A stretch of DNA of 64,000 nt from Syntrophaceae bacterium (GCA_013177795.1 JABLXY010000004.1:358001-422000), one strand, 5' to 3'. Counted from the stretch's first letter, positions 43,399-53,048 are shown. The notes: a model not told the origin generated them from the sequence alone. Made by a program: numbers and translations.

Positions 43399-44832
43399 TC
43401 ATCGCAGCCTGATCTGGAGCGATCCCCTGTCCCGGGTGCGCCCGTCCACGATCGAAACCAGGATCTGCTCCCCCGGCTTCACGAGGGCGAGGGCCGCCGA
43501 GAGGTCCTGGGCGCTCGAGAGCGGCATCTCGTTGACCTCGAGGATCACGTCCCCGGGTTCCAGCCCCGCCCTGGCGCCGGGGCTTCCCGCCTCGACGCGG
43601 GTGATGATGACGCCCTGGCCCGGTCGGAGCTTCAGGCGCGAGGCCTCCCTGGACGTCACGGGCCTCACGGTGACGCCCAGGCGCTCCTGGATCGGGACGG
43701 CGGATGCCTGGGCGCGGCTCTCCATGGATTCGATCCGCAGGGGCACATCGCGCTTCTTCCCTTCGCGGAGGATCGTCACCCGCACCTCCTTGCCGATGGG
43801 CGATGCGGCCGCCTCGTTGCGGAGCTGCGAGGCGTCGCGGATTGGCTTGCCGTTAAACGCGACCACGACGTCGCCCTGCTTGAGCCCCGCCCTCTCCGCG
43901 GGACTGGCCTTGTGCACCTCCGAGATCAGGGCGCCCCGCGTGGTCTCGATGCCCATGGTCTTGGCGAGGTCGTGGGTCAGGTCCTGCACGGAGACGCCGA
44001 GCCAGCCGCGCTCGACCTTTCCCTTGGCGATCAGTTCACGGGAGATATAGGTGGCCATGTTGCTCGGGATTGCAAAGCCGATACCCTCGAACCCGCCCGA
44101 TGTGGAGGCAATGGCGGCATTCACCCCCACCACCTCCCCGCGCAGGTTCAACAGGGGCCCGCCGCTGTTCCCCGGGTTGATGGCCGCATCGGTCTGGAGG
44201 AAGTCCTGGTAGCCGGAGGGGTCCGTGATCCCCCTGCGGTGCTTGGCGCTGATGATTCCCGTCGTCACCGTCTGGTCGAGGCCCCGGGGGTGGCCGATGG
44301 CGACGACCCACTCGCCGACCTCCACGGCGTCCGAGTCGCCGAATCGTACATGAGGAAGGGGCTTGCCGGCATCGATCTTCAAGACGGCAAGGTCGGTCTT
44401 GGGGTCTGTCCCCACGACGCGGGCCTCGTACCGGGTGCCGTCGGCGAGAAGCACCTGGACCTTCGAGGCGCCGCCGACGACGTGGTTATTGGTCAGGATA
44501 TGCCCCTTGGCATCGGTGATCATTCCCGTGCCGAGCCCTCTCATCTCCCGCTTGTACCTCCGGGGCGCCTGCTGCGGGTCCTGGAAAAAGCGAAAGAACG
44601 GGTCCCCTTCGAAGGGCAGCGTGGGGCGCCGGACCTCCTGGGTCCGGGTCACTTCGATGTGGACCACGGCAGGGATGTTCTCCCTTGCGATCTGGATGAT
44701 GGCGGTGCTGAGATCCGGGGCGCCCGCCTTCTGGGCGGCGGCAATACCCGGGAACACGACGGCGAACAGGATCATTCCCAGTAGGGTTGCGACCACCCGC
44801 CGGGTCGATTTTGCGTATCTCGGGTCTTTCAT
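43399..44832 (-). CDS. degP: Do-family periplasmic serine protease with two PDZ domains
   Basis: A 477-aa envelope protease/chaperone. Sec signal (VVATLLGMILFAVVFPGIAAA), protease domain with catalytic His in ILTNNHVVGG, Asp in KTDLAVLKID and Ser in NPGNSGGPLLN, then PDZ1 (GWLGVSVQDLTHDLA) and PDZ2 (LGVTVRPVTSREASRLKL). Order and length match DegP/DegQ. ATG 44832 gives the signal peptide. DegP versus DegQ is not decided, so the symbol is approximate. Confidence 0.9.
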   Translation of the reverse strand: MKDPRYAKSTRRVVATLLGMILFAVVFPGIAAAQKAGAPDLSTAIIQIARENIPAVVHIEVTRTQEVRRPTLPFEGDPFFRFFQDPQQAPRRYKREMRGLGTGMITDAKGHILTNNHVVGGASKVQVLLADGTRYEARVVGTDPKTDLAVLKIDAGKPLPHVRFGDSDAVEVGEWVVAIGHPRGLDQTVTTGIISAKHRRGITDPSGYQDFLQTDAAINPGNSGGPLLNLRGEVVGVNAAIASTSGGFEGIGFAIPSNMATYISRELIAKGKVERGWLGVSVQDLTHDLAKTMGIETTRGALISEVHKASPAERAGLKQGDVVVAFNGKPIRDASQLRNEAAASPIGKEVRVTILREGKKRDVPLRIESMESRAQASAVPIQERLGVTVRPVTSREASRLKLRPGQGVIITRVEAGSPGARAGLEPGDVILEVNEMPLSSAQDLSAALALVKPGEQILVSIVDGRTRDRGSLQIRLR

Positions 44833-45319
44833 CGTGTGTCTCCATGATGGGATTGTTTTCCCGTCCCGGGGGCCGCTGCCGGGCCCCCATTGCGGAGATT
44901 TCACGTTAACTGAAAACGCCGGGGCTGGCAAGGGAGGAAAAGGCCCCACCCGCGGCGGGGCGGGCACGGCCTGCGGCTTCGTCGCTGCCGCGCCCCCGGA
45001 ATCCGGCCTTCAAGAAAAGAAAAAATCAAGCTTTTTATGCATCGGGAGGCCAAAAATGCCCCGTTTTTCTCGTATGTTCTTGATAATATTGATCTTTATA
45101 AGAAAACGGCCACTTTTTTCTTGCAATCCCCGTCATCGGCTTGTAACATTCATAAAAACAAAGTTGCAGCGGGTGCACGATTCAACAGCAGTCTTTGAAC
45201 CAGCCTGACCTTCCGGTCCCCTTGTCCCGCTGAAATCCCCCAACGACAACGCCTGAGAAAAAGCCTCTCGACAGGACCAGCCGGGTGGGGACAGGACAGG
45301 AGAAAGAAGGGGAGGAGAC
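44833..45319. other. 487-nt divergent promoter region between protease and transglycosylase genes
   Basis: Between divergently transcribed genes. The part 45010-45180 is AT-rich with A/T runs, the best place for both promoters. No clear -35/-10 pair with 17-nt spacing was found for either gene. No ORF of note. Confidence 0.45.
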
Positions 45320-45931
45320 ATGAAAGCGATGAAATACTTGGCCCTGCTGGGGTTGATCGTCGGCGTGGTGTCGCTGACGAGCCTGAATTTTTCCGACGAG
45401 GCCGCTCAGTACAGCAGCCTCGGTTTTGAGTTCAACTGGGAGGAGGAGCGCGCCGTGGAGCTGATCGCGGCGCACTTGGCGGAAAAGAACGCCCTCATCC
45501 CCGACGGGGAACTCCGGGAGATTGCGAGGACCATGTACGACGCCGCGCGGCGCTACGAAGTCGATTACCGACTGGTCCTGGCCGTCATCGACGCCGAGAG
45601 CAACTTCCGCCACAATGTCGTTTCCGACGCGGGGGCCATCGGGATCATGCAGGTCAAGCCGGTCGTGGCCCGGGAGTTCTCCGAAGAGGTGGGGATCCCG
45701 TACAGGCGGGACGTCCTCCAGTGCCCCCACGCGAACGTCCGCTTCGGCGTCTACTACCTGTCGTGGCTGAGCCGGCATTACGACAACGAGTACGCCGTCC
45801 TCTACGCCTACAACGTGGGCTTCACCCGGGCCCGGCAGAACATGCAGCGCAACAGCGAACCGAAGACCTGGTACACAAGGAAAGTCATGGAGGAGTATGA
45901 GCGGAACCGCGCCAGGCTCCCGGGCGTCTGA
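45320..45931 (+). CDS. Membrane-anchored lytic transglycosylase (SLT domain)
   Basis: A 203-aa peptidoglycan lytic transglycosylase. N-terminal hydrophobic segment KYLALLGLIVGVVSLTS is a signal or anchor. The SLT domain carries the catalytic Glu in LAVIDAESNFRHNVV and the conserved AIGIMQVKPVVA, followed by NVRFGVYYLSWL and YAYNVGFTRA. GGGGAGGAG precedes ATG 45320. It is divergent from the Do-type protease gene. A terminator follows its stop. Confidence 0.9.
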   Translation: MKAMKYLALLGLIVGVVSLTSLNFSDEAAQYSSLGFEFNWEEERAVELIAAHLAEKNALIPDGELREIARTMYDAARRYEVDYRLVLAVIDAESNFRHNVVSDAGAIGIMQVKPVVAREFSEEVGIPYRRDVLQCPHANVRFGVYYLSWLSRHYDNEYAVLYAYNVGFTRARQNMQRNSEPKTWYTRKVMEEYERNRARLPGV

Positions 45932-45967
45932 CCCGGCGGCCTCAGGCAAAAGGGCCCGTGCAGAAAG

Positions 45968-46011
45968 GAAAAGCCCCCGCTTCCGGGACGGAAGCACGGG
46001 GGCTTTTTTTT
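45968..46011. terminator. Bidirectional intrinsic terminator
   Basis: Stem AAAAGCCCCCG/CGGGGGCTTTT, with an inner TTCCG/CGGAA extension, followed by eight T on the plus strand and A/T-rich on the other. It lies between the convergent transglycosylase and MFS/spermidine-synthase genes. Confidence 0.88.
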
Positions 46012-46039
46012 GCCGTTTTTGCCGTGGCCGCTCGCTCCG

Positions 46040-48169
46040 TCATCTCCAGGGCCGGATGGACTCGAGCCAGGCCTTGAGGTTGAACTCCCCCCAGCGTTCC
46101 TTCGTGCTGTCCCTGAGCGGCGCGAGGATGTTGATGTAGTCGTCCGTCCAGGGGACCGCCTCCCTGAGGCCGTCGCCCGGCCCGAAAGGGATCCAGCCTT
46201 TCTTGAGCAGGGCCCTCAGCCGTTCGGGCTTCCTGGCAAGAACCACGCACCACGTGGCGCTCTGGTTCGCCTTGAGTTCGGTTTTCGGCGTCGGCACGTT
46301 GATCGCGCCGGCGAGCCCGAGCTGGGCGGCAATCGCCTTGATGACGGGGCGCAGCTCGTAGTAGCGGTTCGACACGTGAAAGAGGATCACCCCGTCGGCC
46401 TTGAGCCGCTCCAGGTAGATCTGGACCGCTTCCCGCGTCAGCAGATGGGTCGGGATGCCGTCGCCCGTGAAGGCGTCCATGTGGATGATGTCGTACGGGG
46501 GCTCATGCCGGCCGCTGTTCTGCATCGCAAGCCTCCCGTCACCCACGACGACCCGCACGTCCCCCCTGCTCTCACTCAGGAACGAGAACCAGTGGCGCGC
46601 GATCCCCTCGTTGTCGGGGTCGATCTCGTAGAAGACCATGGTTTCGCCCGGCTTGACGTAGGCCGCCGCGGCGCCCGCCCCAAGCCCCAGAACGGCCATT
46701 CTCCGGACAGGAGGGGTCGTCTCGTAGACGTCCGCGATCCCGCCGCCGATGAAGTAGTACATGATGGGGGTCAGTCGCTCCTCGGGGTCCAGGAGCTGTG
46801 CGCCGTGGATGGTGCGGCCGTGAAGGAGCTGCCGCACGTCGTGGGGGTGGGCTTCCACGTCCCATATCGTGTAGGTGCCGTAGAAGTTGCGGTGGCGGAA
46901 GCGCACGGGCTCCTGCAGGGCGTCCGAGCCTTCCTTGACGATGAGGAACACGAGGAAGGCCACCGTTACGGCACGGCCCGCAGCGACCGCGTAGGAGAGA
47001 CCGGTCCTGGGACGGGTCAGCGGCTTCTCCCGGCACCACCAGAAGGTGGGGGCCAGCAGCACGATGATGATCGGGTATTCATAGAGCGCCGAGAACAGGA
47101 AGGGCGCCCCGAGGCTGATCAGTGCCCCGCCGACCCAGCCGCCCAGGGCCGCCGCAAGGTAGAAATTCGTCAGGCGCGATGCCGGGGGCCTCAGCTCGTA
47201 GAGCGTCCCGTGGGACACGAGGCAGACGAGGAAGAAAACCGTCAGGTGCCCGATGATGGCGAGCCAGTGCACCGGCCCGAGGAGGTACATGAGAAGTCCG
47301 GCCAGCAGGATTTCGGGCCAGGCGTTGCGGAGCGCGCGGGGCACGCCGCCGCCGGTCCGGAAGGTCACGATGAAGCTCCCCAGGTACAGGGCGAGCGGCA
47401 GGATCCAGGTCAGGGGGAAGGACCCCACCTCGAGGGCGATGTAGTTCGTCACCGCCAGCAGGAATGCCGAGGGCAGGCAGGACAGCAGCAGCCATTTGCC
47501 GTAGGTTGCGGCGCCGACGGCCACCCCGTCTTGCCGTCCTTCGCCCTGGGCGGATGCCGCCGCCGGTCCCAGGTTGGGGCGCAGCAGGAACCACGATGCG
47601 ACGACGAGCGCGGCGTACAGGACATACGTCAGGCTCCAGGCGATGCTCTGCAGCCTCACCCCCATGAGGGGCTCGGCGACGAAGGTGTATCCCAGCAGGG
47701 CGATCAGGGAGCCCGCGTTGGACGCGGCGTAGAGCGGGTAGGGCTCCTTTTGCGTGCCTAGGCGGGACTCGCTCAGCCAGGCCTGGGCCACGACGGCCGT
47801 CGTGGAGAGCACCGCGAAGGGGATTGCGACGTAGACCGACAGGACGTAGAGAAGATGCCCGAGCGGGGCATGCGGGTCGGGCTGGGCGTGGACCCGGAGC
47901 GGCAGGTTCACGAGGGGAAGGGCAAGGATGGCCAGGTGCCACACGCCGAGTTTCCTGGCGAAGAGGTGGGCGTAGAGATACCCGATGAACAGGACGGCCT
48001 GGAAGAACATCAGGCAGGTGAGCCACACGTGGGCCGCCCCGCCGAAATAGGGGGTCAGCAGCCGCCCCGTGAGCGGCTCCAGCCCGAAGAGCAGAATCGC
48101 CCCGCAGAAGACCATGGCCGTCAGGACGGCCATGGCCAACCGGTCGCTTCCCGCATCCGCCGTTTTCAT
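46040..48169 (-). CDS. Fused MFS-like membrane domain and spermidine synthase-like protein
   Basis: A 709-aa fusion. Residues 1 to about 430 hold many hydrophobic helices (AVLTAMVFCGAILLFGLEPL, QAVLFIGYLYAHLF, FAVLSTTAVVAQAWL). Residues about 445-709 are a spermidine-synthase-like methyltransferase fold with the SAM/dcSAM motif VLGLGAGAAAAYVKPG, ending in IIHMDAFTGDGIPTHLLT. The classic polyamine active residues are not all visible, so it may be a methyl- or aminopropyltransferase of unknown substrate. ATG 48169 has GGGAGGG upstream. Confidence 0.85.
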   Translation of the reverse strand: MKTADAGSDRLAMAVLTAMVFCGAILLFGLEPLTGRLLTPYFGGAAHVWLTCLMFFQAVLFIGYLYAHLFARKLGVWHLAILALPLVNLPLRVHAQPDPHAPLGHLLYVLSVYVAIPFAVLSTTAVVAQAWLSESRLGTQKEPYPLYAASNAGSLIALLGYTFVAEPLMGVRLQSIAWSLTYVLYAALVVASWFLLRPNLGPAAASAQGEGRQDGVAVGAATYGKWLLLSCLPSAFLLAVTNYIALEVGSFPLTWILPLALYLGSFIVTFRTGGGVPRALRNAWPEILLAGLLMYLLGPVHWLAIIGHLTVFFLVCLVSHGTLYELRPPASRLTNFYLAAALGGWVGGALISLGAPFLFSALYEYPIIIVLLAPTFWWCREKPLTRPRTGLSYAVAAGRAVTVAFLVFLIVKEGSDALQEPVRFRHRNFYGTYTIWDVEAHPHDVRQLLHGRTIHGAQLLDPEERLTPIMYYFIGGGIADVYETTPPVRRMAVLGLGAGAAAAYVKPGETMVFYEIDPDNEGIARHWFSFLSESRGDVRVVVGDGRLAMQNSGRHEPPYDIIHMDAFTGDGIPTHLLTREAVQIYLERLKADGVILFHVSNRYYELRPVIKAIAAQLGLAGAINVPTPKTELKANQSATWCVVLARKPERLRALLKKGWIPFGPGDGLREAVPWTDDYINILAPLRDSTKERWGEFNLKAWLESIRPWR

Positions 48170-48254
48170 CCCTCCCAACCTCCGAAAGCGGTATTCCATA
48201 CCGCTTATCGGACCGATGGGCAAGCTGTTTTTTGAGGGGGACACGCAGGCCAGA

Positions 48255-48335
48255 AAACCTGGAATCATGGAGTATTGGAAGGATGGGCGTAATGGATCAT
48301 TTTGCAATATTCCATTATTCCGACATTCCGGTTTC
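48255..48335. repeat. Inverted pair of GGAATNATGGAATATTGG-type repeat
   Basis: Left arm GGAATCATGGAGTATTGG at 48261 and right arm CAATATTCCATTATTCC at 48305 are near-complementary. Together they form an imperfect palindrome of about 80 nt between two minus-strand genes. Confidence 0.5.
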
Positions 48336-48341
48336 CCTTCT

Positions 48342-49172
48342 TCAGGGGTGCCTCTGCGTGAAGGGCAGGGCCAGCAGCTGCACAAGGCCGAGCCGCGACG
48401 GGTCGCGGAAGTTGGCCAGCCCGATCGTCATCCCTTCGTGTCCCCGCTCGGGTTGGGGGCGGTAGGTGCCGAAGAGCCGGTCCCAGATGGAGAGATTGAA
48501 GCCGAAGTTGCTGTTGCGCTCCCGGATGACGACGGAGTGGTGGACCCGGTGCATGTCCGGTGTCACGACGAGAAGCCTCAGCACGCCGTCGAGCCCGAGC
48601 GGGAGCCTCAGGTTGCTGTGGCTGAACATGGCCGTTGCGTTCAGGATGATCTCGAAGAGGATGACCGAAAGGGCAGGCGGCCCGAAGAGGTAGACGAGAC
48701 CGAGCTTGATCCCCATGGAGAGGACGATCTCGAGGGGGTGAAAGCGGATCCCCGTGGTGAGGTCGAAGTCGAGATCGGCGTGGTGGATCATGTGCAGACG
48801 CCACAGCGCCGGCAGGTGATGGAACAGCACATGCTGGACGTAGATGAAGAGATCGAAGAGGACCACCCCGATGAGGACCGCGGCCCCGTAAGGGACGGGG
48901 TAGGCATTCAGAAGCCCCCATCCTTCCCGGCTGCACAGCAGGGCAAAGCCCACGGGGAGAACGGGGAAGAGGAAACGGACGATGAGGGCGCCCAGCGTCA
49001 CGATCCCGAGATTGGCAACCCACCGGGCGGCCTTGGAGACCGTCAGGGCCCTCCTCGGCGCGATCCGCTCCAGCACGGCGAGGACCAGAAGGGCCCCCAG
49101 GAAGAAGCCCAGGCGGATTGTTGCTTCGTTTTCCACGAGGCCGTCACCCGATGTTGCGTAACATTCCAGCAA
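48342..49172 (-). CDS. Sterol desaturase/fatty-acid hydroxylase-family membrane protein
   Basis: A 276-aa membrane enzyme of the di-iron hydroxylase type. Histidine clusters are HVLFHH, HMIHHADLDF, FSHSNL and HRVHHSVV, in the order of the fatty acid hydroxylase/sterol desaturase superfamily. Hydrophobic helices precede and separate them. The start TTG 49172 follows a G-run; an in-frame GTG 49133 (VENEATIRLG) would also serve. O2 is needed by known members, so it may act only when oxygen is present. Confidence 0.82.
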   Translation of the reverse strand: MLECYATSGDGLVENEATIRLGFFLGALLVLAVLERIAPRRALTVSKAARWVANLGIVTLGALIVRFLFPVLPVGFALLCSREGWGLLNAYPVPYGAAVLIGVVLFDLFIYVQHVLFHHLPALWRLHMIHHADLDFDLTTGIRFHPLEIVLSMGIKLGLVYLFGPPALSVILFEIILNATAMFSHSNLRLPLGLDGVLRLLVVTPDMHRVHHSVVIRERNSNFGFNLSIWDRLFGTYRPQPERGHEGMTIGLANFRDPSRLGLVQLLALPFTQRHP

Positions 49173-49213
49173 CCCCCCGGAAGAGCATCGGCGATCAAAC
49201 GGGAACGCTTCCG

Positions 49214-49978
49214 TTACAGGTTCACACGGAGCCCCCTGTCCCGCAGGTACTCCTTCACCTGGCGGATGCTAAAGGTCCGGAAGTGGAAGACCGAGGCGGC
49301 AAGGACGACGCTCGCGCCGCCCTTGACGACGGCCTCGTAGAAGTGCTCGAGCTTTCCGGCCCCGCCCGAGGCCACGACGGGCACGCTGACCGCGTCGGCG
49401 ACGGCCCTCGTGAACTCAAGATCATAGCCTGCCAGGGTCCCGTCCCCGTCCATGCTCGTCGGCAGGATCACACCCGCCCCGAGGTCCTGGCACTGTCTCG
49501 CCCAGGCGATGGCGTCCTTTCCGACGGGGGTGGTGCCGCCCGCCACGACCAGCTCGAACCCCGAGGGCATGGCTTTGTTGCGCCGCGCGTCGATGGCGAC
49601 GGTGATCCTCCCGGTGCCGTACCTGTCGGCCGCCTCCCGGACGAGCGCCGGCCTCTTCACGGCGGCGCTGTTCATGGAGACCTTGGCGGCACCCGCCCCG
49701 AGGACGAGCTCGATGTCCTCGAGGCTGTTGATCCCGCCCCCGACGGTCAGCGGGATCGAGATGACGGCCGAGACCTGCCGGACCCACTCCAGGCGGGTCT
49801 TGCGGTTTTCGACCGTGGCCGCGATGTCCAGCATCGCCAGCTCGTCGGCCCCTTCCTTTTCATAGAAGGCGGCGTTCTCCACGGGGTCGCCCGCGTCCCG
49901 GATGTCCACGAAGTGGACCCCCTTGACGACGCGGCCGTTTTTCATGTCCAGGCAGGGCATGACCTTGATCGGATCCAT
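49214..49978 (-). CDS. hisF: Imidazole glycerol phosphate synthase subunit HisF
   Basis: Cyclase half of the histidine-pathway synthase, 254 aa. (beta/alpha)8-barrel motifs: KVMPCLDMKNGRVVKG (catalytic Asp in LDMKNG), PLTVGGGINSLEDIE, VTVAIDARRNK-like (seen as ITVAIDARRNKAMP), and GAGVILPTSMDGDGT (second catalytic Asp). No HisH, HisA or other his gene is adjacent. ATG 49978. Confidence 0.96.
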   Translation of the reverse strand: MDPIKVMPCLDMKNGRVVKGVHFVDIRDAGDPVENAAFYEKEGADELAMLDIAATVENRKTRLEWVRQVSAVISIPLTVGGGINSLEDIELVLGAGAAKVSMNSAAVKRPALVREAADRYGTGRITVAIDARRNKAMPSGFELVVAGGTTPVGKDAIAWARQCQDLGAGVILPTSMDGDGTLAGYDLEFTRAVADAVSVPVVASGGAGKLEHFYEAVVKGGASVVLAASVFHFRTFSIRQVKEYLRDRGLRVNL

Positions 49979-50047
49979 CGCGTTCCCCTCCTCGTCACAG
50001 AATAGCGGTTCCCGATGGATACCCGATTCGGGCCCTTGCCTTCAATG

Positions 50048-51172
50048 TTATTTTTTCTCGAAGAGCTTGCGGTATTCCCCGTAGCCCTCCTTTTCCAGGT
50101 CCTCCTTCGGGATGAAGCGCAGGGCCGCAGAGTTCATGCAGTAGCGCAGGCCCGTCGGCGCGGGCCCGTCGGGAAAGACGTGCCCGAGGTGCGAGTCGGC
50201 GTGCCGGCTGCGGACCTCGGTGCGGACCATGAAGAGGCTCCGGTCCGTCCGCTCGACGATGTTGCCGGGCTCCAGCGGCCTGGTGAAGCTCGGCCAGCCG
50301 GTGCCGGAATCGTACTTGTCCAGCGAGCTGAACAGGGGCTCGCCGGAGACGATGTCCACGTAGATCCCCTCCCGCTTGTTGTCGTGATACTCGTTCCGGA
50401 AGGGCGGCTCCGTCCCGTCTTTCTGCGTCACCTGGTATTGCAATGGCGTGAGTCTCTGCCGCAGGGTCGCGTCGTCAGGCTTCGACCAGGACTTCCCGGC
50501 GGGTCCCGCGGACTTCGGCTTCTCGTCGCCCCAGGTCTTCTTCAGGAACTGGTCCCGACCCGAGTTGGATCGGTAGAACTGGTAGCGCAGGGGGCTCTTC
50601 TTGTAGTAGTCCTGGTGGTAGTCCTCGGCCTCGTAGAATGTCGTCAGGGGAAGGATCTCCGTCGCGATGGGCCTGGCGAACTTCCCGGAGCGGGCCAGCG
50701 CATCGCGCGATTTCTCGGCGAGCCGTTTCTGCTCCTCGTCGTGGTAGAAGACGGCGCTGCGGTACTGGGGACCCCGGTCGACGAACTGCCCGCCTCCGTC
50801 CGTGGGGTCGATGTGCCGCCAGAAGACCTCGAGGAGCTGCTCATAGGTGACCTTCTCCGGGTCGTAGTGCACCTGGACGGCCTCGAAATGGCCCGTCCGC
50901 CCCGAGGACACCTCCTCGTAGGTGGGGTTTTCCTTCCTGCCGCCCGTGTACCCCGAGATCACCTTCAGGACACCGGGCACCTTTTCGAAGTCCGATTCGG
51001 TGCACCAGAAGCAGCCGCCCGCAAAGGTGGCGACCTTCGTGTGTGCGCTTTCTTTCGTCATGGGTGATTTCCCCTCGATGGCGCTGGTTTCCGGGCTCCG
51101 GCAGCCCAGGGCCAGGATCAAGACGAGCCCGGCGAAAATCCATTTTCTCTTGACCACGGTATGGACCCTCAT
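50048..51172 (-). CDS. msrAB: Exported fused methionine sulfoxide reductase MsrAB
   Basis: A 374-aa lipoprotein: signal with lipobox LILALGCRS. MsrA domain with active site [13 protein letters not shown], then an MsrB domain with [11 protein letters not shown] and the active Cys in [11 protein letters not shown]. All catalytic positions are Cys codons, none is UGA. It repairs oxidised methionine in envelope proteins. It lies next to the rhodanese-octaheme cytochrome, separated by a terminator. Confidence 0.94.
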   Translation of the reverse strand: MRVHTVVKRKWIFAGLVLILALGCRSPETSAIEGKSPMTKESAHTKVATFAGGCFWCTESDFEKVPGVLKVISGYTGGRKENPTYEEVSSGRTGHFEAVQVHYDPEKVTYEQLLEVFWRHIDPTDGGGQFVDRGPQYRSAVFYHDEEQKRLAEKSRDALARSGKFARPIATEILPLTTFYEAEDYHQDYYKKSPLRYQFYRSNSGRDQFLKKTWGDEKPKSAGPAGKSWSKPDDATLRQRLTPLQYQVTQKDGTEPPFRNEYHDNKREGIYVDIVSGEPLFSSLDKYDSGTGWPSFTRPLEPGNIVERTDRSLFMVRTEVRSRHADSHLGHVFPDGPAPTGLRYCMNSAALRFIPKEDLEKEGYGEYRKLFEKK

Positions 51173-51216
51173 GTCCCGTAATTTGGTGGCGCCCCGGCCG
51201 ATTGTAAAGGGCGGGG

Positions 51217-51250
51217 AAAAAAGAAAGGCGCCCCCGGTCGCGGGGGCGCC
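51217..51250 (-). terminator. Intrinsic terminator downstream of the rhodanese-cytochrome gene
   Basis: Stem GGCGCCCCC/GGGGGCGCC with a short loop, followed on the minus strand by TTTCTTTTTTCCC. It ends the selenocytochrome transcript before msrAB. Confidence 0.82.
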
Positions 51251-51270
51251 TGCCGAAAGGGCCTATCGCC

Positions 51271-52890
51271 CTATCTTCTCTTGCCTTTCTTTTCCTTCCT
51301 CAGGTCGGCGGCCATCTTCCGGATCTCCGTGAGGTCCGAGACCATCTTGCTCCAGCCGTACCAGAGGGCGTAGTCGGGGTTGGCGTGGAACGTGCCCTGG
51401 AAGGTCCGCATCCGATGCTCGAGGAACATGAGGTAGAGCTTCTGCTCGATCGACGTCGGCGCGTCGTGGAACGCCAGCAGGTCCGGGTATGGGTAGGCGT
51501 AATGCCCGGGTTTTGGAATGATGCGGTCCCGGTAAAGGCCCGCCACGATCTCGATCGCCTCGGCGAGCAGCCGGTCCGCCTCGCGGATCATCATGTCGCC
51601 CTTTTCGAGCTCGCCGCGGGCGAAGTTGGGCGAATGGCACTGACGGCAGTTGGCGAACATCCGGTCCCGCTCCTTCTGCCAGGCCTCCTGGGTCGTGCGG
51701 AACACGTCGAGGTCCCTGAGCGCGCCGAAACGGGCCGTCGGCTTGCCCGCCGGGTCCAGGGCCCCGAGCCCTTTGAGGATCTTCGTCCGGTCGGCGGCCC
51801 ACTGGGGATCATCCGGCATGGGGAGCCTCACGGCCACGAACCCCCAGGCCGTCCGCACGGCGTGGTTGCCGTTCGTCATGTGGCAGCTCTGGCAGGTGGG
51901 CGCCGCGGCGCTCCCGGGAAGGGCGCCGAGCTGCTTCAGCTCATTGCGCACCCCGTGCTTCGACGAGGAGTACATCTCCCACTGGGGGTGGTCGATGCCC
52001 ATGTGGCAGGTGCGGCAGGCCTGTGGCTGCAGGGCCTCCGTCTTCGAGAAGATATGCCGGGTGTGGCAGGAATCGCAGGAGGCCACACCGAACTGGCCGC
52101 CCTGCTTTCTCAGCTCCTTGATCTCGGCTTCCGTCTTGATCCCGATCTTGTGGCATCCCCCGCAGCCCTTCATGCCGTCGATCATCGCCATGGGCTGCAT
52201 GTGGAAGGTGGGCATGGCCTTCATGGCGTCCCAGGCCTTGGCGTGCTTGCCGTCCTTGAACTGCTTGACCTGGGTGCCGTGGCAGTAGGCGCAACGCTCG
52301 GGCGTCGGAATCTCGGCCAGCGCGACCGTCTCGGGCGAGAAATGCTTGTCACCGTGACAGACCGCGCAGTCGACACCCTTCTGGCTGTGCTTGCTGAGCT
52401 TCCAGTCCGAGACGATGCCCGGCGTGACCGCCGCGTGGCAGTCCGCACAGAGCTTCGCCGACTGGACCGACTTGTTCTCCGTGGGCAAGCCCGCCTTGAC
52501 CCACTCGTTCCAGCCGCCCGCCAGGGCGTAGACCTTCGTGTATCCCCGCTTGTAGAGCTCGACCGCCGCCCGGGCAGCCGTGTATTCCCTGGGTCAGGCT
52601 CAGTAGATGATGTAGGTCTTGTCCTTTTGCGGGTGGTTCTTGACGAACTCGTCGAGCGTCTCGGGCTGGAAGAAAACGGCGCCGGGCAGCTTCCGGTCGC
52701 TCTGCTCGTACTGCTTGATGTAGCGGCCGTCCATGACGACCACGCCGGGCTTCCCGAGCATCCCCCTGACCTGCTCCTTCGTGAGGCGGGGGACCTGCTC
52801 CACCGATGACGGCGGCGCGGACCAGCCGGCCAGGGTGACAAGCGACAGGAGCGCGGCAAGGCATGCAACGAGGATCGGCTTCGCTTTCAT
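51271..52890 (-). CDS. Rhodanese-octaheme cytochrome c fusion, predicted selenoprotein with U-x-U motif
   Basis: Predicted 539-aa exported protein, readable only if two UGA codons (52602-52600 and 52596-52594) are recoded. Signal peptide 1-24 (LVACLAALLSLVTLAGWSA). Residues about 33-134 are a rhodanese domain: VVVMDGRYIKQYEQ, IIY, then U97-A98-U99, PREYTAARAAVELY and VYALAGGWNEW. U97 and U99 replace the CACP-type cysteines of the rhodanese loop. Residues 148-419 hold eight CXXCH motifs (C148, C175, C200, C243, C272, C292, C333, C415), suggesting an octaheme cytochrome of the hydroxylamine-oxidoreductase-like kind. The C-terminus is helical without further hemes. Both UGA codons are in frame with the cytochrome part and nothing else interrupts the frame. 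Sulfur or selenium redox in the periplasm is inferred. Confidence 0.82.
52565..52578 (-). promoter_or_regulatory. Candidate bacterial SECIS hairpin of the rhodanese-cytochrome gene
   Basis: A 5-bp stem (GCTGC/GCGGC, one G-U pair) with loop CCGG, loop starting 20 nt after the second UGA. GC-rich context allows alternatives, so the exact structure is uncertain. Confidence 0.35.
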
Positions 52891-53048
52891 ATCGGGAACC
52901 TCTCGGGCGTCGTTGCGCAAACGGCGGCTGCGGTTATCACAGGGGCTACCCTACACTTTTTCCCCGTTTGCTGCCAACTGATTTCTTTTCAGGACAACCC
53001 TTGAAACGGGTGCGGAAGGGCCTTATGCTGTATCCCGAGGCTGCTTCG

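Noticed and set aside
50048-51172. Selenocysteine in MsrA or MsrB
   Set aside because: Both active sites (GGCFWC and RYCMNS) are encoded by Cys codons.
51271-52920. Two separate genes: a truncated rhodanese and an octaheme cytochrome starting at a TTG
   Set aside because: Both parts are in one frame, the rhodanese continues across the UGA codons with conserved sequence, and the cytochrome alone has no signal peptide.
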